64,000 nt of DNA from Parabacteroides bouchesdurhonensis (GTDB lineage Bacteria > Bacteroidota > Bacteroidia > Bacteroidales > Tannerellaceae): assembly GCF_900186615.1 (NCBI RefSeq), contig NZ_LT896588.1, positions 2,900,559 to 2,964,558 on the forward strand, written 5' to 3'. A program made the position numbers and the translations under genes. This document shows positions 34,483-43,926 of this stretch, piece after piece (the stretch's first letter is position 1; every line of letters begins with the position of its first letter). A model generated the notes under the pieces. It ran no database searches. It saw nothing but the letters and a program-made list of their open reading frames with translations, and was not told the DNA's origin.

Positions 34483-36810
34483 ATGAATAATCTGCTTAAT
34501 TTTAAAACCTTCATTAAGTTTCTGAACCGAAACAAAGCCTATACGGCTATCGATATATTCGGACTGAGCATTTCATTGATGTTCGTGTTGCTAATTGCAG
34601 TTTATACGGTACAGGAAATGTCTACCGACCGGCAGCATTCCAAAGCTGCCCGGATTTACATGGTAGGTAACGAAAACTGGGTTGAAGCCGGGGCTGCCAT
34701 ATCTTATAAAGTAAAAGACCGGTATCCCGAAGTGGAAAAGGTCTGTCCGGTAGTGGCTAATTATGGCGGTGAAGGGTCTAAGGTTGTCAGTGAAGATAAG
34801 AAATTGAAAGCAGGCGTTATGTTTGCTGATTCTACCTTCTTCGATTTCTTTGACTTCCGGTTGTTGAAAGGGGATCGCAAGCAGGCGTTGGCAGCACGTA
34901 ATTATGCCGTTATATCTTCTTCCTTTGCCCGTAAGATGTTTGGTAATGACGACCCTATGGGAAAACAACTGTTTGTTGGCGATACTATATCGGCCATAGT
35001 CAATGGCGTGGTAGAAGACATACGTCACTCTTCTTTACCTGAAGCAGATATTATTTTGCGCTGGGAGCAAGTAGCTTGTTTTAATCCGTCGTTGGCTCCT
35101 GACAGAATGGGTAATGCCGGTGCTACGGTTGCTTTTGTTATGGCGCGCGAAGGTAGTAATTTCCCGTCACGTGCCGCAGAGATGACGGAATGGATGAAAA
35201 CATTCTATTGGCCTTTCGAGATGGGAGTAGTTAAAGAGGTACGTATCGAATCGCTGAAAGATTTCTATTTTTCCGGCGCAGTTTCCAATTCATTGAAAAC
35301 CGGCGATAAGAAGTTTGTGCTTGTATTGATGTCCATCGGAATCCTGATCCTTATTTTCGCCGTAATCAATTATATTAATCTGACGGTTGCCCAAGCCGGT
35401 TTCCGGGCAAAAGAAATGGCTACCCGCCGGTTACTGGGGTCTTCACGTGGAGAGTTGTTTGCACGGCTGATGCTGGAGGCTACTTTGCTTACCTTCCTGT
35501 CGCTTGTGGTTGCAATACTGCTTGCTTTGGCAGCCGTTCCGTTTGTGAATGACCTGTTGCAGACACAAATTGATATGAGTGTGCTGGTAACATTGCCCTG
35601 GCTGTTGTCTATGCTGGGAGGAATGCTGGTGATAGGAGCTCTTTCAGGGTTACTGCCTTCCATTATTATTTCCGCACCAAAACCGATTGATGTAGTGCGC
35701 GGAACTTTCCGGGCCAAGACCAAGATGGTGTTCAGTAAGTTCTTTATTATATTCCAGAATGTGATTACGATAGCCATGATTGCAGCCTCTATCCTGATGA
35801 TATGGCAAATACAACATATGATTCATGCACCTCTGGGCTATAACTCAAACAATCAGATAGCTGTGATGCTTAATTCGGTGGATAACAGCCAATGTACGGC
35901 GTTAGTGAATGAACTGCGTGGCTTGCCGGGAGTTAAAGCTGTAGGAAAAACTCAGGGACTTCCTTTGAGGGGCAGCAATAATCAAACGGTTAGTTTGGAC
36001 GGTAAGGTTCTTTCCTTCCAGCAATTTGCGATGGATAAGGAATGTTATGATATCCTGGGGTTGGAAATTCTGCAGGATAACCACCTTTCTTCCTTTGGTT
36101 GGTTTATGAGTGAGTATGCTTTAAAAGAGATGAATCTTCCGCAAAATGCGCCGTCTGTTACCTTTGACGGATGGAAAGAACCTATTTCTATAGCCGGTGT
36201 TATCAAAGACTTCCATCTGGGGAATATTACGCGGGTAGAAAGCCCTGTCATGTTCCGGTTTTTGAAAGACGATGAAGGGGCATGGATTCTTCTTGTAGAA
36301 ACACAAGGCGATCTTTTTGCGGCTAATAAAGAAATAAAACGCGTGTTTGAGAAAATAACCGGACTGGAATGCGATAGTTATATTCTGGATCAGGAACTAC
36401 AGAAAACATTCGATTCTCAGATTCGTTTGGTAAAGATTGTGATTGTATTCTCTATTATCGCTATTCTTATCTCTCTGCTTGGTCTCGTTGCCATGTCTAC
36501 TTATTTCATCCAACAACGTTCTAAGGAAGTTGCGGTGCGTAAAGTATTTGGTTCGACAAATAAAGAGATATTGATAAAATTGGTACGTACGTTTATGGTC
36601 TATGTAGGTATTGCTTTTGTGATAGCTGTCCCTATAATTTACCATTATGGAACTGATTGGTTATCCGATTATTCATACCGGATAGCATTGAGCCCGCTCA
36701 TCTTTATTGCTGCCGGCTTGTTCTGCTTCGTTATCTCATTTGCTGCTGTTTTTGTTCAGAGTTGGCGAGCTGCGAATATGGATCCGGTGGATAGTTTCAG
36801 AAACGTGTAG
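34483..36810 (+). CDS. MacB/FtsX-type ABC transporter permease 2
   Basis: A 775-residue protein of the same build as permease 1: helix (AYTAIDIFGLSISLMFVLLIAVY), periplasmic core, three helices around FRAKEMATRRLLGSSRGELFARL, second helix and core, then QQRSKEVAVRKVFGSTNKEILIKLV and a final hydrophobic block. The C terminus SWRAANMDPVDSFRNV is close to the NWRAASENPVDSIKTE ending of permease 3. It differs clearly from permeases 3 and 4 in its N-terminal half, so the operon holds at least three permease lineages. It lacks an ATPase domain. A 34-base gap leads to permease 3. Confidence 0.9.
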   Translation: MNNLLNFKTFIKFLNRNKAYTAIDIFGLSISLMFVLLIAVYTVQEMSTDRQHSKAARIYMVGNENWVEAGAAISYKVKDRYPEVEKVCPVVANYGGEGSKVVSEDKKLKAGVMFADSTFFDFFDFRLLKGDRKQALAARNYAVISSSFARKMFGNDDPMGKQLFVGDTISAIVNGVVEDIRHSSLPEADIILRWEQVACFNPSLAPDRMGNAGATVAFVMAREGSNFPSRAAEMTEWMKTFYWPFEMGVVKEVRIESLKDFYFSGAVSNSLKTGDKKFVLVLMSIGILILIFAVINYINLTVAQAGFRAKEMATRRLLGSSRGELFARLMLEATLLTFLSLVVAILLALAAVPFVNDLLQTQIDMSVLVTLPWLLSMLGGMLVIGALSGLLPSIIISAPKPIDVVRGTFRAKTKMVFSKFFIIFQNVITIAMIAASILMIWQIQHMIHAPLGYNSNNQIAVMLNSVDNSQCTALVNELRGLPGVKAVGKTQGLPLRGSNNQTVSLDGKVLSFQQFAMDKECYDILGLEILQDNHLSSFGWFMSEYALKEMNLPQNAPSVTFDGWKEPISIAGVIKDFHLGNITRVESPVMFRFLKDDEGAWILLVETQGDLFAANKEIKRVFEKITGLECDSYILDQELQKTFDSQIRLVKIVIVFSIIAILISLLGLVAMSTYFIQQRSKEVAVRKVFGSTNKEILIKLVRTFMVYVGIAFVIAVPIIYHYGTDWLSDYSYRIALSPLIFIAAGLFCFVISFAAVFVQSWRAANMDPVDSFRNV

Positions 36811-36844
36811 CAATAGTTAAAAATCCGAATAAATAATATTTTAT

Positions 36845-39238
36845 ATGAAAACAATCGTTCGAAACTTCATAAGCGTGCTGCGGCGTTTTAAGATGGCAAC
36901 AACTCTTAATATCTTGGGGCTGTCTGTCGCATTTGCCGCTTTTATGATAATTATGATGCAGGTAGATTATGACCGCACTTTTGATCGGTTTCATAAAGAC
37001 ACCCGGAATATTTACAGAGTAGAATTGCAGTGGGAAGGAGATCCTTTTCAAGCCATTTTTGCACGTCCTATGGCGGACGTATTCATTCGTTTTTCTCCAC
37101 ATATCAAGGCAGGAGCTTTAACGCGCCCATTCAGTAATGAAACACTTTTTACTGTCGAGAAGAATGGGCAAAAGGAGAGTTATTTGGAAAGAGATATGGC
37201 GGTTTATCCTTCTTTTACCGATGTGTTTACTTTTGATATGACGGAAGGATCGGAAAAGGCGTTGAACGAACCCGATAAGGTATTAATCCCGGAAAGCCTC
37301 TCCCAGAAAATCTTCGGGGAAGAATCGGCTATCGGAAAAATATTGGAGACCGGAGAAATTAAGTCTATGTTTAGCGGGGCTTTTAAAGAGAATGTTGGAG
37401 CACGCTTTACTGTAGGTGGCGTTTATAAAGATTTTCCGAAGAACAGTATTATCGAGAATGTGATTTATACGCCAATGGATGAACAGGAGAATCTGCAAAG
37501 CTGGGGCAATTCAAGCTATTATTTTTATATTCGTCTGGATTCTCCCGAATCATCGAAAGACTTGGTAAATGATTTTCTGGCTTATTATAAGAAAAATGAG
37601 TTGGGGAAAAATCTTTCCTGGTATAACGGAGAGATTAATTTCCGTTTGGTGCAACTTCCGGATGTACATTTTACAACAGATGTAATTTATGATTCGACTC
37701 CTAAGTCGAATCGTCAGACAATGTGGATATTGGTTGCTATCGCAATAGTCATTCTTGTTATTGCCGGCATTAACTTTACGAATTTCAGTATGGCCTTAAC
37801 TCCGATGCGAATAAGGAGTATAAACACACAGAAAGTGCTGGGTGGCTCCGGAAGTATGCTTCGTTTTTCTTTGCTGACGGAGGCCGTATGTATTAGTATT
37901 GTTGCTTATTTGTTGGCCTTGTGGATGGTCTATTCCGTTGGAATATCTTCGTTGGCTGAACTGGTAGATGCAAACGTTTCATTGGCAGCTCATCCCGGAT
38001 TGATAGCTATCACGGCATTTATTGCCATTTTTGCCGGCTTATTGGCCGGTTATTATCCCTCTTGCTATATAACTTCTTTTCCTCCGGCATTGGTGCTGAA
38101 AGGGACTTTTGGTTTGTCTCCTCAGGGACGCGTATTGAGGAATGTGTTGATCAGCATTCAGTTTTTTGCCTCTTTTGCCCTGATTATAGGAGCTATGTTT
38201 ATGTATTTACAGAATCGTTATATGTCTACTTCTCCTTTAGGATATGAGAAAGACCAGATTATTGTAACGAATGTTACCCAAGCTGTGAAGAATAGTAAAA
38301 GTGCGTTTGTCAATCAGGTAAAGTCGTTTTCCGGTATTGAAGGTGTCACTTTTGCGGAAATGCTGTTATCCAGTCAAGACCAGTATATGGGATGGGGACG
38401 CGAATTGAATGGCAAGAATATTCAATTTCAATGTTTGCCGGTAGATGCTTCCTTCCTGAATGTGATGGGAATAAAAGTAAGTGAAGGCCGTGAATTCAGG
38501 AATGAAGACGAATTGACAAATCATGGTGCATTTATTTTTAATGAACGTGGACGGGATGTATTTGACATACAATTGGGTGACAGGATTGATGATGCGGAAA
38601 TAATTGGTTTTATACCGGATGTGAAATTTGCCAGTTTCCGGACGGAAGTGACTCCGATGGCCTTTTATCTATGGGGAAAGGATAATTGGGGTAACGGATC
38701 GGCTTATGCGTATATTAAGGTAAAAGCCGGAAGCGATATGCGTGCGGCTATGCAGAAAGTGCAGGATACTTTGAAAAATATTGATCCGGATTATCCTTTT
38801 AATGTTCGCTTTTTCGATGAGGTATTGAATTCCGTTTATGCTAAAGAGAAAAAGTTGAGTATGTTGATTACTCTTTTCAGTCTGATAGCTGTATTCATCT
38901 CTATTGTAGGCGTCTTCGGGTTGGTTGTGTTTGAAAGTCAATATCGCCGGAAGGAGATAGGGTTGCGTAAAGTGATGGGGTCTACTACTTCACAAATACT
39001 GGTTATGTTCAATAAGACATATTGCCGTATTCTTTTGATTTGCTTTATGTTGGCAGCACCGGTGGCTTATTATGCGATAAGTCGTTGGTTGGAAAACTTT
39101 GCTTATAAGACACCTATCTATGGGTGGGTATTTATAGTTGCTTTCCTATTGGTGGCTATGATTACTATTATAACAGTAACTTTCCAGAATTGGCGTGCTG
39201 CAAGTGAAAATCCGGTAGATAGTATTAAAACAGAATAA
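36845..39238 (+). CDS. MacB/FtsX-type ABC transporter permease 3 (paralogue of permease 4)
   Basis: A 797-residue permease with the eight-helix duplicated layout. The N terminus MKTIVRNFISVLRRFKMATT and GLSVAFAAFMIIMMQVDYDR are almost the same as in permease 4 at 40045. So are internal blocks such as INFTNFSMALTPMRIRSINT and the C-terminal FQNWRAASENPVDSIKTE. The ATPase-coupling helix reads YRRKEIGLRKVMGSTTSQILVMFN. The periplasmic cores are more diverged than the helices, which fits duplication followed by change of substrate or partner. It lies between permease 2 and the ATPase gene (27-base gap). Confidence 0.9.
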   Translation: MKTIVRNFISVLRRFKMATTLNILGLSVAFAAFMIIMMQVDYDRTFDRFHKDTRNIYRVELQWEGDPFQAIFARPMADVFIRFSPHIKAGALTRPFSNETLFTVEKNGQKESYLERDMAVYPSFTDVFTFDMTEGSEKALNEPDKVLIPESLSQKIFGEESAIGKILETGEIKSMFSGAFKENVGARFTVGGVYKDFPKNSIIENVIYTPMDEQENLQSWGNSSYYFYIRLDSPESSKDLVNDFLAYYKKNELGKNLSWYNGEINFRLVQLPDVHFTTDVIYDSTPKSNRQTMWILVAIAIVILVIAGINFTNFSMALTPMRIRSINTQKVLGGSGSMLRFSLLTEAVCISIVAYLLALWMVYSVGISSLAELVDANVSLAAHPGLIAITAFIAIFAGLLAGYYPSCYITSFPPALVLKGTFGLSPQGRVLRNVLISIQFFASFALIIGAMFMYLQNRYMSTSPLGYEKDQIIVTNVTQAVKNSKSAFVNQVKSFSGIEGVTFAEMLLSSQDQYMGWGRELNGKNIQFQCLPVDASFLNVMGIKVSEGREFRNEDELTNHGAFIFNERGRDVFDIQLGDRIDDAEIIGFIPDVKFASFRTEVTPMAFYLWGKDNWGNGSAYAYIKVKAGSDMRAAMQKVQDTLKNIDPDYPFNVRFFDEVLNSVYAKEKKLSMLITLFSLIAVFISIVGVFGLVVFESQYRRKEIGLRKVMGSTTSQILVMFNKTYCRILLICFMLAAPVAYYAISRWLENFAYKTPIYGWVFIVAFLLVAMITIITVTFQNWRAASENPVDSIKTE

Positions 39239-39265
39239 TATATAAACAATAAAATAGTTACGATT

Positions 39266-39946
39266 ATGATCAAGATTGAAGGATTGAGTAAGTTTTTCCG
39301 CACAGAGGAAGTAGAAACAATTGCATTGAATAAAGTATCATTGGAAGTAAAGGACGGTGAGTTTGTTGCAATCATGGGACCTTCCGGTTGCGGTAAGTCA
39401 ACATTATTGAATATCCTTGGTTTGTTGGATAATCCTTCTGAGGGTAATTATTACTTGGGAGAACTGGAAGTAGGCCATTTAAAAGAGAAAGAACGTACTC
39501 AGGTACGTAAAGGAAATATCGGCTTCGTTTTCCAGAGTTTTAACTTGATTGACGAACTGAACGTGTTCGAGAATGTAGAACTGCCGTTGACTTACCTAAA
39601 GATAAAAGCTGCCGAGCGTAAGCAAATGGTAACGGACATCCTGAAACGAATGAACATCAGTCACCGTGCGGCTCACTTCCCTCAGCAGTTGTCCGGCGGT
39701 CAGCAGCAGCGTGTGGCCATAGCCCGTGCCGTTGTATCTAACCCGAAGATAATCCTAGCCGATGAGCCTACAGGTAATTTGGATTCAAAGAACGGAGCAG
39801 AGGTTATGCAGTTATTGACGGAATTGAATAAGGAAGGCACAACCATTGTAATGGTAACCCACTCCAAGCATGACGCCAGTTTTGCTCACCGTGTTATTAA
39901 CTTGTTCGACGGTAGTATCGTTTCGTCTGTCAGTGAGTTTATCTAA
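39266..39946 (+). CDS. ABC transporter ATPase (MacB/LolD-type)
   Basis: A 226-residue nucleotide-binding subunit complete in all motifs: Walker A GPSGCGKST (about 38-46), Q loop FVFQSFNLIDEL, ABC signature LSGGQQQRVAIARA, Walker B IILADEPTGNLDS, and H loop VMVTHSKHD. It is the only ATPase in an operon of four permeases. Either it drives several permease pairs, or the permeases form alternative heterodimers. It is closest in build to LolD/MacB-type exporters that move substrates from the periplasmic side by mechanotransmission. A 98-base gap separates it from permease 4. Confidence 0.95.
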   Translation: MIKIEGLSKFFRTEEVETIALNKVSLEVKDGEFVAIMGPSGCGKSTLLNILGLLDNPSEGNYYLGELEVGHLKEKERTQVRKGNIGFVFQSFNLIDELNVFENVELPLTYLKIKAAERKQMVTDILKRMNISHRAAHFPQQLSGGQQQRVAIARAVVSNPKIILADEPTGNLDSKNGAEVMQLLTELNKEGTTIVMVTHSKHDASFAHRVINLFDGSIVSSVSEFI

Positions 39947-40044
39947 ATTATATTTGAGCAAGTCAAAAAAGATTTGTAAAATATGCAACCCTCAATAGTT
40001 CTCATACGTTTTATATACTAAATGATGGATTTAATACTAGGGAT

Positions 40045-42408
40045 ATGAAAACTATTCTGAGGAATTTTATCAGCGTGCTACGTCGTTTCAAGATGGCAGC
40101 GATATTGAATGTATTGGGACTTTCTATTGCATTTGCCGCTTTCATGGTTATTATGATGCAATGGGATTATGATCAGACATTTGACCGTTCCGACAAGCAC
40201 GCTGATACTATTTATAGAGTAGATTCATATAGTGAAGAACGTGGTCAGTTAGCCATTATCAGTCGTCCTGTTGCTGATATATTTATACAATCCTCTCCTC
40301 ATATTATTGCTGGAGCGCTGACTGATTCATGGGTTGGGAAGCTTTTCTTCTATGTAGATGAAAACGGTAGCCGGAATAACTTTCAGGAGTCTAGCCGCAG
40401 GATTTATCCGGAGATGACGAAAGTGTTTGATTTCAGAATGTTGGAAGGAGACATAGATGCCTTGAAAGATCCCGAAAAGGTATTACTTCCCCAAAGTATA
40501 GCAAAGAAAGTATTTGGTAATCAGTCGGCCACCGGAAAGATATTGAAGACACCGGACAGAACCTTTTCGGTAGGAGGCGTATATCAGGACTTCCCGGAAA
40601 ATAGTTCAATGGGTAATATGATTTATTATTCGTTGGGTGACGAGAACTTACATAATTGGGGCAACTGGAATTATTCTTTTTTTATTCGTATAGACAAACC
40701 GGAAAATAAAACTGTTTTACTTGATAATTTTAAGAGATATGTTGAAACCAACAAGTCTTTCGGTAAGGACTTTTCATGGGAAGAGGGAGGAATGACTTTG
40801 CATATCACTCCGCTTACCGATCTGCATTTCAGCGGACAAATCTTATACGATTCTACTCCTAAAACCAGTAAGCAAACTTTGTTGCTTCTTTTTACTATTG
40901 CTATTATTATAGTGGTGATAGCCGGAATTAACTTTACTAATTTTAGTACGGCGTTAACTCCGATGCGTATAAAGAGTATCAATACTCAAAAAGTATTAGG
41001 TGGTTCTGAATCTATGATCCGGCTATCTCTTATCTTGGAGGCCGTTATAATAAGTATTCTCTCTTGCCTGATTGCCTATTTGTTGGTTTTCATAGCAGGA
41101 TGGACATTTATCGCAGATTTGGTAAGTGCCGATATGAGCCTTAGCAGCCATCCGTTATTGGTTGGCATAACAGCCTTTATTGCTGTATTGACAGGATTGT
41201 TGGCCGGAATATATCCGGCTTGTTATATGACTTCTTTTCAACCGGCACTTGTGTTGAAAGGTTCTTTTGGATTGTCTCCCAAAGGGAAGAAGTTGCGTAA
41301 TATATTGATTAGCGTGCAGTATATAGCATCGTTTGCGTTGATTATTGGAGCGATGTTCATGTATCTTCAAAACTATTATATGCACCATACACCGCTTGGT
41401 TATGATAAGGATGCCGTGATTGTAACGAATATGAGCCAGAAACTGCAAAGTAGTTATAAGGCTTTTGCTTCACAGGTGAAGAATTTCTCTGGCATTGAGG
41501 ATGCCACCTTTGCCGAAGTCCTCCTTTCCAGTTCAGATCAATATATGAATTGGGGGCGTACATTTAAAGATAAAGATATCAGTTATCAGTGTCTTCCTGT
41601 TGATGCTGAATTCTTGAAGGTGATGGGAGTAAAGGTTGTTGATGGTCGTGATTTCAGGGAGGGAGATATGAAGACGACCAGAGGAGCATATATCTTTAAT
41701 GAAGCTGCTCGGAAGAAATATGATTTTCAGTTGGTGGATATGATAGACAGTACGGAGATTGTTGGTTTTATGCCGGATGTGAAGTTTGCTTCTTTCCGTA
41801 TGGAAGTTACACCAATGGCCTTCTTTGTGTGGGGTGCGCGTCGTTGGAATGGTTCGGAAGACAGAAATTACCAATATGCCTATATAAAAGTAAAAGCGGG
41901 ATCGGATCTCTATGCTGCGATGGATTATATACGTGAAACGTTGAAATCTTTCGATCCTGATTTTCCTTTTGATGTCCGTTTCTTCGATGACGTATTGAAC
42001 AGGTTGTATGAGAATGAACAAAACCTGGGTAGCCTGATTACCCTTTTTAGTTTGATTGCTGTCTTTATTTCTATTGTAGGCGTGTTTGGCCTGGTTGTGT
42101 TTGATAGTGAATACCGGAAAAAGGAAATTGGCGTAAGGAAGGTGTTGGGCTCTACTACCGGACAAATTATTGTCATGTTTAATAAAACTTATATCCGCAT
42201 ATTATGTATCTGTTTTATTATTGCTACTCCGTTAGCCTGGTATGGAATCAGTCTTTGGCTGGAAAACTTTGCTTATAAGACGCCGATGTATATTTGGGTG
42301 TATATTATTGCTTTTATTATAGTGGGGATTATTACGGTACTGACCGTTACATTCCAGAACTGGCGTTCGGCCAATGAAAATCCTGTTAATAGCATTAAGT
42401 CTGAATAG
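40045..42408 (+). CDS. MacB/FtsX-type ABC transporter permease 4 (paralogue of permease 3)
   Basis: A 787-residue permease, last of the operon, with the same duplicated FtsX layout. It is a clear sister of permease 3: RNFISVLRRFKMAAILNVLG, INFTNFSTALTPMRIKSINT, YRKKEIGVRKVLGSTTGQIIVMFN and FQNWRSANENPVNSIKSE align block by block. The two sisters flank the ATPase gene, as expected for a tandem duplication around it, and they may form a heterodimer. The 98-base gap before it has no visible terminator or -24/-12 promoter. Copy 3 of the palindromic repeat follows its stop at once. Confidence 0.9.
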   Translation: MKTILRNFISVLRRFKMAAILNVLGLSIAFAAFMVIMMQWDYDQTFDRSDKHADTIYRVDSYSEERGQLAIISRPVADIFIQSSPHIIAGALTDSWVGKLFFYVDENGSRNNFQESSRRIYPEMTKVFDFRMLEGDIDALKDPEKVLLPQSIAKKVFGNQSATGKILKTPDRTFSVGGVYQDFPENSSMGNMIYYSLGDENLHNWGNWNYSFFIRIDKPENKTVLLDNFKRYVETNKSFGKDFSWEEGGMTLHITPLTDLHFSGQILYDSTPKTSKQTLLLLFTIAIIIVVIAGINFTNFSTALTPMRIKSINTQKVLGGSESMIRLSLILEAVIISILSCLIAYLLVFIAGWTFIADLVSADMSLSSHPLLVGITAFIAVLTGLLAGIYPACYMTSFQPALVLKGSFGLSPKGKKLRNILISVQYIASFALIIGAMFMYLQNYYMHHTPLGYDKDAVIVTNMSQKLQSSYKAFASQVKNFSGIEDATFAEVLLSSSDQYMNWGRTFKDKDISYQCLPVDAEFLKVMGVKVVDGRDFREGDMKTTRGAYIFNEAARKKYDFQLVDMIDSTEIVGFMPDVKFASFRMEVTPMAFFVWGARRWNGSEDRNYQYAYIKVKAGSDLYAAMDYIRETLKSFDPDFPFDVRFFDDVLNRLYENEQNLGSLITLFSLIAVFISIVGVFGLVVFDSEYRKKEIGVRKVLGSTTGQIIVMFNKTYIRILCICFIIATPLAWYGISLWLENFAYKTPMYIWVYIIAFIIVGIITVLTVTFQNWRSANENPVNSIKSE

Positions 42409-42413
42409 TTTTT

Positions 42414-42518
42414 AAAGGATATATCTTTTGTCATTAAAAGTCCCGTCTTAACATTTCAAAAGAGCAGACCTTTGGAATGTTAAGACGGGACTTTGATGTT
42501 CAAAAGACTGCTCTTTTT
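42414..42518. repeat. Long palindromic intergenic repeat, copy 3
   Basis: Arms of 17 nt (42437-42453 and 42478-42494, core AAGTCCCGTCTTAACA) surround a 24-nt loop. It is bounded by AAAGGATATATCTTTTG and CAAAAGACTGCTCTTTT. It fills the gap between convergent genes. The stop codon of the minus-strand FabK-like gene (TTA at 42517-42519) overlaps its right end. Confidence 0.9.
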
Positions 42519-43470
42519 ACGAGAATAATTTCATGTTGTTTATATTGTCGAGAGACAGTTTATATCCATTGATGATTTCTTTCATTATATCATCGACAGA
42601 TTGCAATTCCCAGAAAAGGGAAGCTACCTGGCCTATCTCTAATTCACCTTCCTTTAGATCGCCTTCAAAAATACCTTTCTTGGCGCGTCCTTTACCTAAT
42701 AATTCACGTAACTCTTCTATGGAAGCGCCACGGGCTTCGGCTTCTTCTATAGCAGAGGCGAAATCTCCTTTTACCAGGCGGGTAGGAGATAGTTTCTTCA
42801 ACAGTAACTTTGTGTCTCCTTCTTTGAGGTTCAGGCAAAGTTTCTTGAAGTTTTCATGAGCCGAACTTTCTTTGGTGATAGCAAAGCGTGTTCCTATTTG
42901 TACTCCGTCCGCACCTAGCGATATAGCAGCCAACATAGCTTCACCTGTGCCTATTCCTCCGGCAGCCATCAATGGGAGTGAAGTTGCTTTGCGTACGGCG
43001 GGGATGAGACACATCGTAGTGGTTTCTTCCCGTCCGTTATGTCCGCCTGCCTCAAAACCTTCGGCAACAATTGCATCTACTCCTGCTTCTTCGCATTTGG
43101 TCGCAAACTTGGAACTGCTTACCACATGGGCAACCGTGATGCCATGTTCTTTTAAGAAGCCCGTCCATGTTTTCGGATTACCGGCAGAAGTGAAAACTAT
43201 TTTTACTCCTTCTTCAACAATTATATTCATTATTGTTTCTATTTCCGGATACATAAGGGGTACGTTTACACCAAAAGGATTGTTTGTTGCCGCTTTGCAT
43301 TTTCGTATATGTTCTTGAAGCACTTCGGGGTGCATAGAGCCTGCTCCCAATAATCCAAGTCCGCCGGCATTGCTTACTGCCGATGCTAGTTTCCATCCGC
43401 TGCACCATACCATTCCTCCTTGTATAACGGGATATTGTATACCGAAAAGTTGTGATATTCTATTCTTCAT
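42517..43470 (-). CDS. FMN-dependent enoyl-ACP reductase (FabK) / nitronate monooxygenase family protein
   Basis: A 317-residue flavin-dependent TIM-barrel enzyme. The N terminus ISQLFGIQYPVIQGGM and the run GGLGLLGAGSMHPEVL, then NPFGVNVPLMYPE, are shared by FabK and nitronate monooxygenase. The flavin/substrate loop reads AEGFEAGGHNGREE, followed by PLMAAGGIGTGEAMLAAISLGADGVQIGTRF, the phosphate-binding region. In Bacteroidales close homologues serve as the enoyl-ACP reductase of fatty-acid synthesis, so FabK is the likelier role, but the catalytic distinction cannot be made by eye. It is monocistronic, and its stop lies in the palindromic repeat. Confidence 0.75.
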   Translation of the reverse strand: MKNRISQLFGIQYPVIQGGMVWCSGWKLASAVSNAGGLGLLGAGSMHPEVLQEHIRKCKAATNNPFGVNVPLMYPEIETIMNIIVEEGVKIVFTSAGNPKTWTGFLKEHGITVAHVVSSSKFATKCEEAGVDAIVAEGFEAGGHNGREETTTMCLIPAVRKATSLPLMAAGGIGTGEAMLAAISLGADGVQIGTRFAITKESSAHENFKKLCLNLKEGDTKLLLKKLSPTRLVKGDFASAIEEAEARGASIEELRELLGKGRAKKGIFEGDLKEGELEIGQVASLFWELQSVDDIMKEIINGYKLSLDNINNMKLFS

Positions 43471-43578
43471 TTTATATATTGTTTTATTTGCTAAAATAAG
43501 CGATACCCATGAGAAAACAAAATATGAACTCTATTTGTTATAAAACTGAGTTTAGTAAACAAAAAACATAATATTTGT

Positions 43579-43758
43579 ATGCCAGAGAAAATAATGAAAA
43601 CATTGTGGGACGAAAGTTCTGATTTGGAGAGTGAAACTGAATCAACTCGTTCTGTAGTATCGGATAATTATACATCCGGTGATATTAAAGATTTGAGAGA
43701 AACTATTGAAAATGAAGATATAGAAGGAGGCATTGTTGATGATACAATAAAAGAATAG
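43579..43758 (+). CDS. Small acidic protein of 59 residues
   Basis: A short frame encoding MPEKIMKTLWDESSDLESE, then a Ser/Thr-rich middle and an acidic tail ending VDDTIKE. About a third of the residues are Asp or Glu, with few hydrophobics and no signal or membrane helix, so it is probably disordered. It has a clean ATG, an AT-rich upstream region and a good terminator 40 bases after the stop, in an otherwise empty 456-base gap, which supports a real gene. A later ATG at 43594 is an alternative start. No family was recognised. It could be a regulator of a neighbouring protein or a peptide precursor, but neither is shown. Confidence 0.5.
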   Translation: MPEKIMKTLWDESSDLESETESTRSVVSDNYTSGDIKDLRETIENEDIEGGIVDDTIKE

Positions 43759-43795
43759 CTTCTTTTTTATCGCTCATTTGGATAACCATTTAGTT

Positions 43796-43842
43796 AAAAG
43801 AATATCTGCCTTGAATAGATTAAAAGGAAGATATTCTTTTTT
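43796..43842 (+). terminator. Intrinsic terminator after the small ORF
   Basis: A perfect 12-bp stem (AAAAGAATATCT with AGATATTCTTTT) with a 21-base loop ends in a T-run. It separates the 59-residue ORF from the peptidase promoter. Confidence 0.8.
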
Positions 43843-43843
43843 G

Positions 43844-43876
43844 TTTGATTTTTATCTTAAAACTTCTGTATATTTG
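43844..43876 (+). promoter_or_regulatory. Bacteroidetes promoter: TTTG-N21-TATATTTG
   Basis: TTTG at 43844-43847 and TATATTTG at 43869-43876 are 21 bases apart. Transcription would start near 43882, about 45 bases before the dcp ATG. Confidence 0.7.
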
Positions 43877-43926
43877 CGCAATATGTAATCTAATTGAAAT
43901 TATTCTAATATTGCAATATACTTAAT

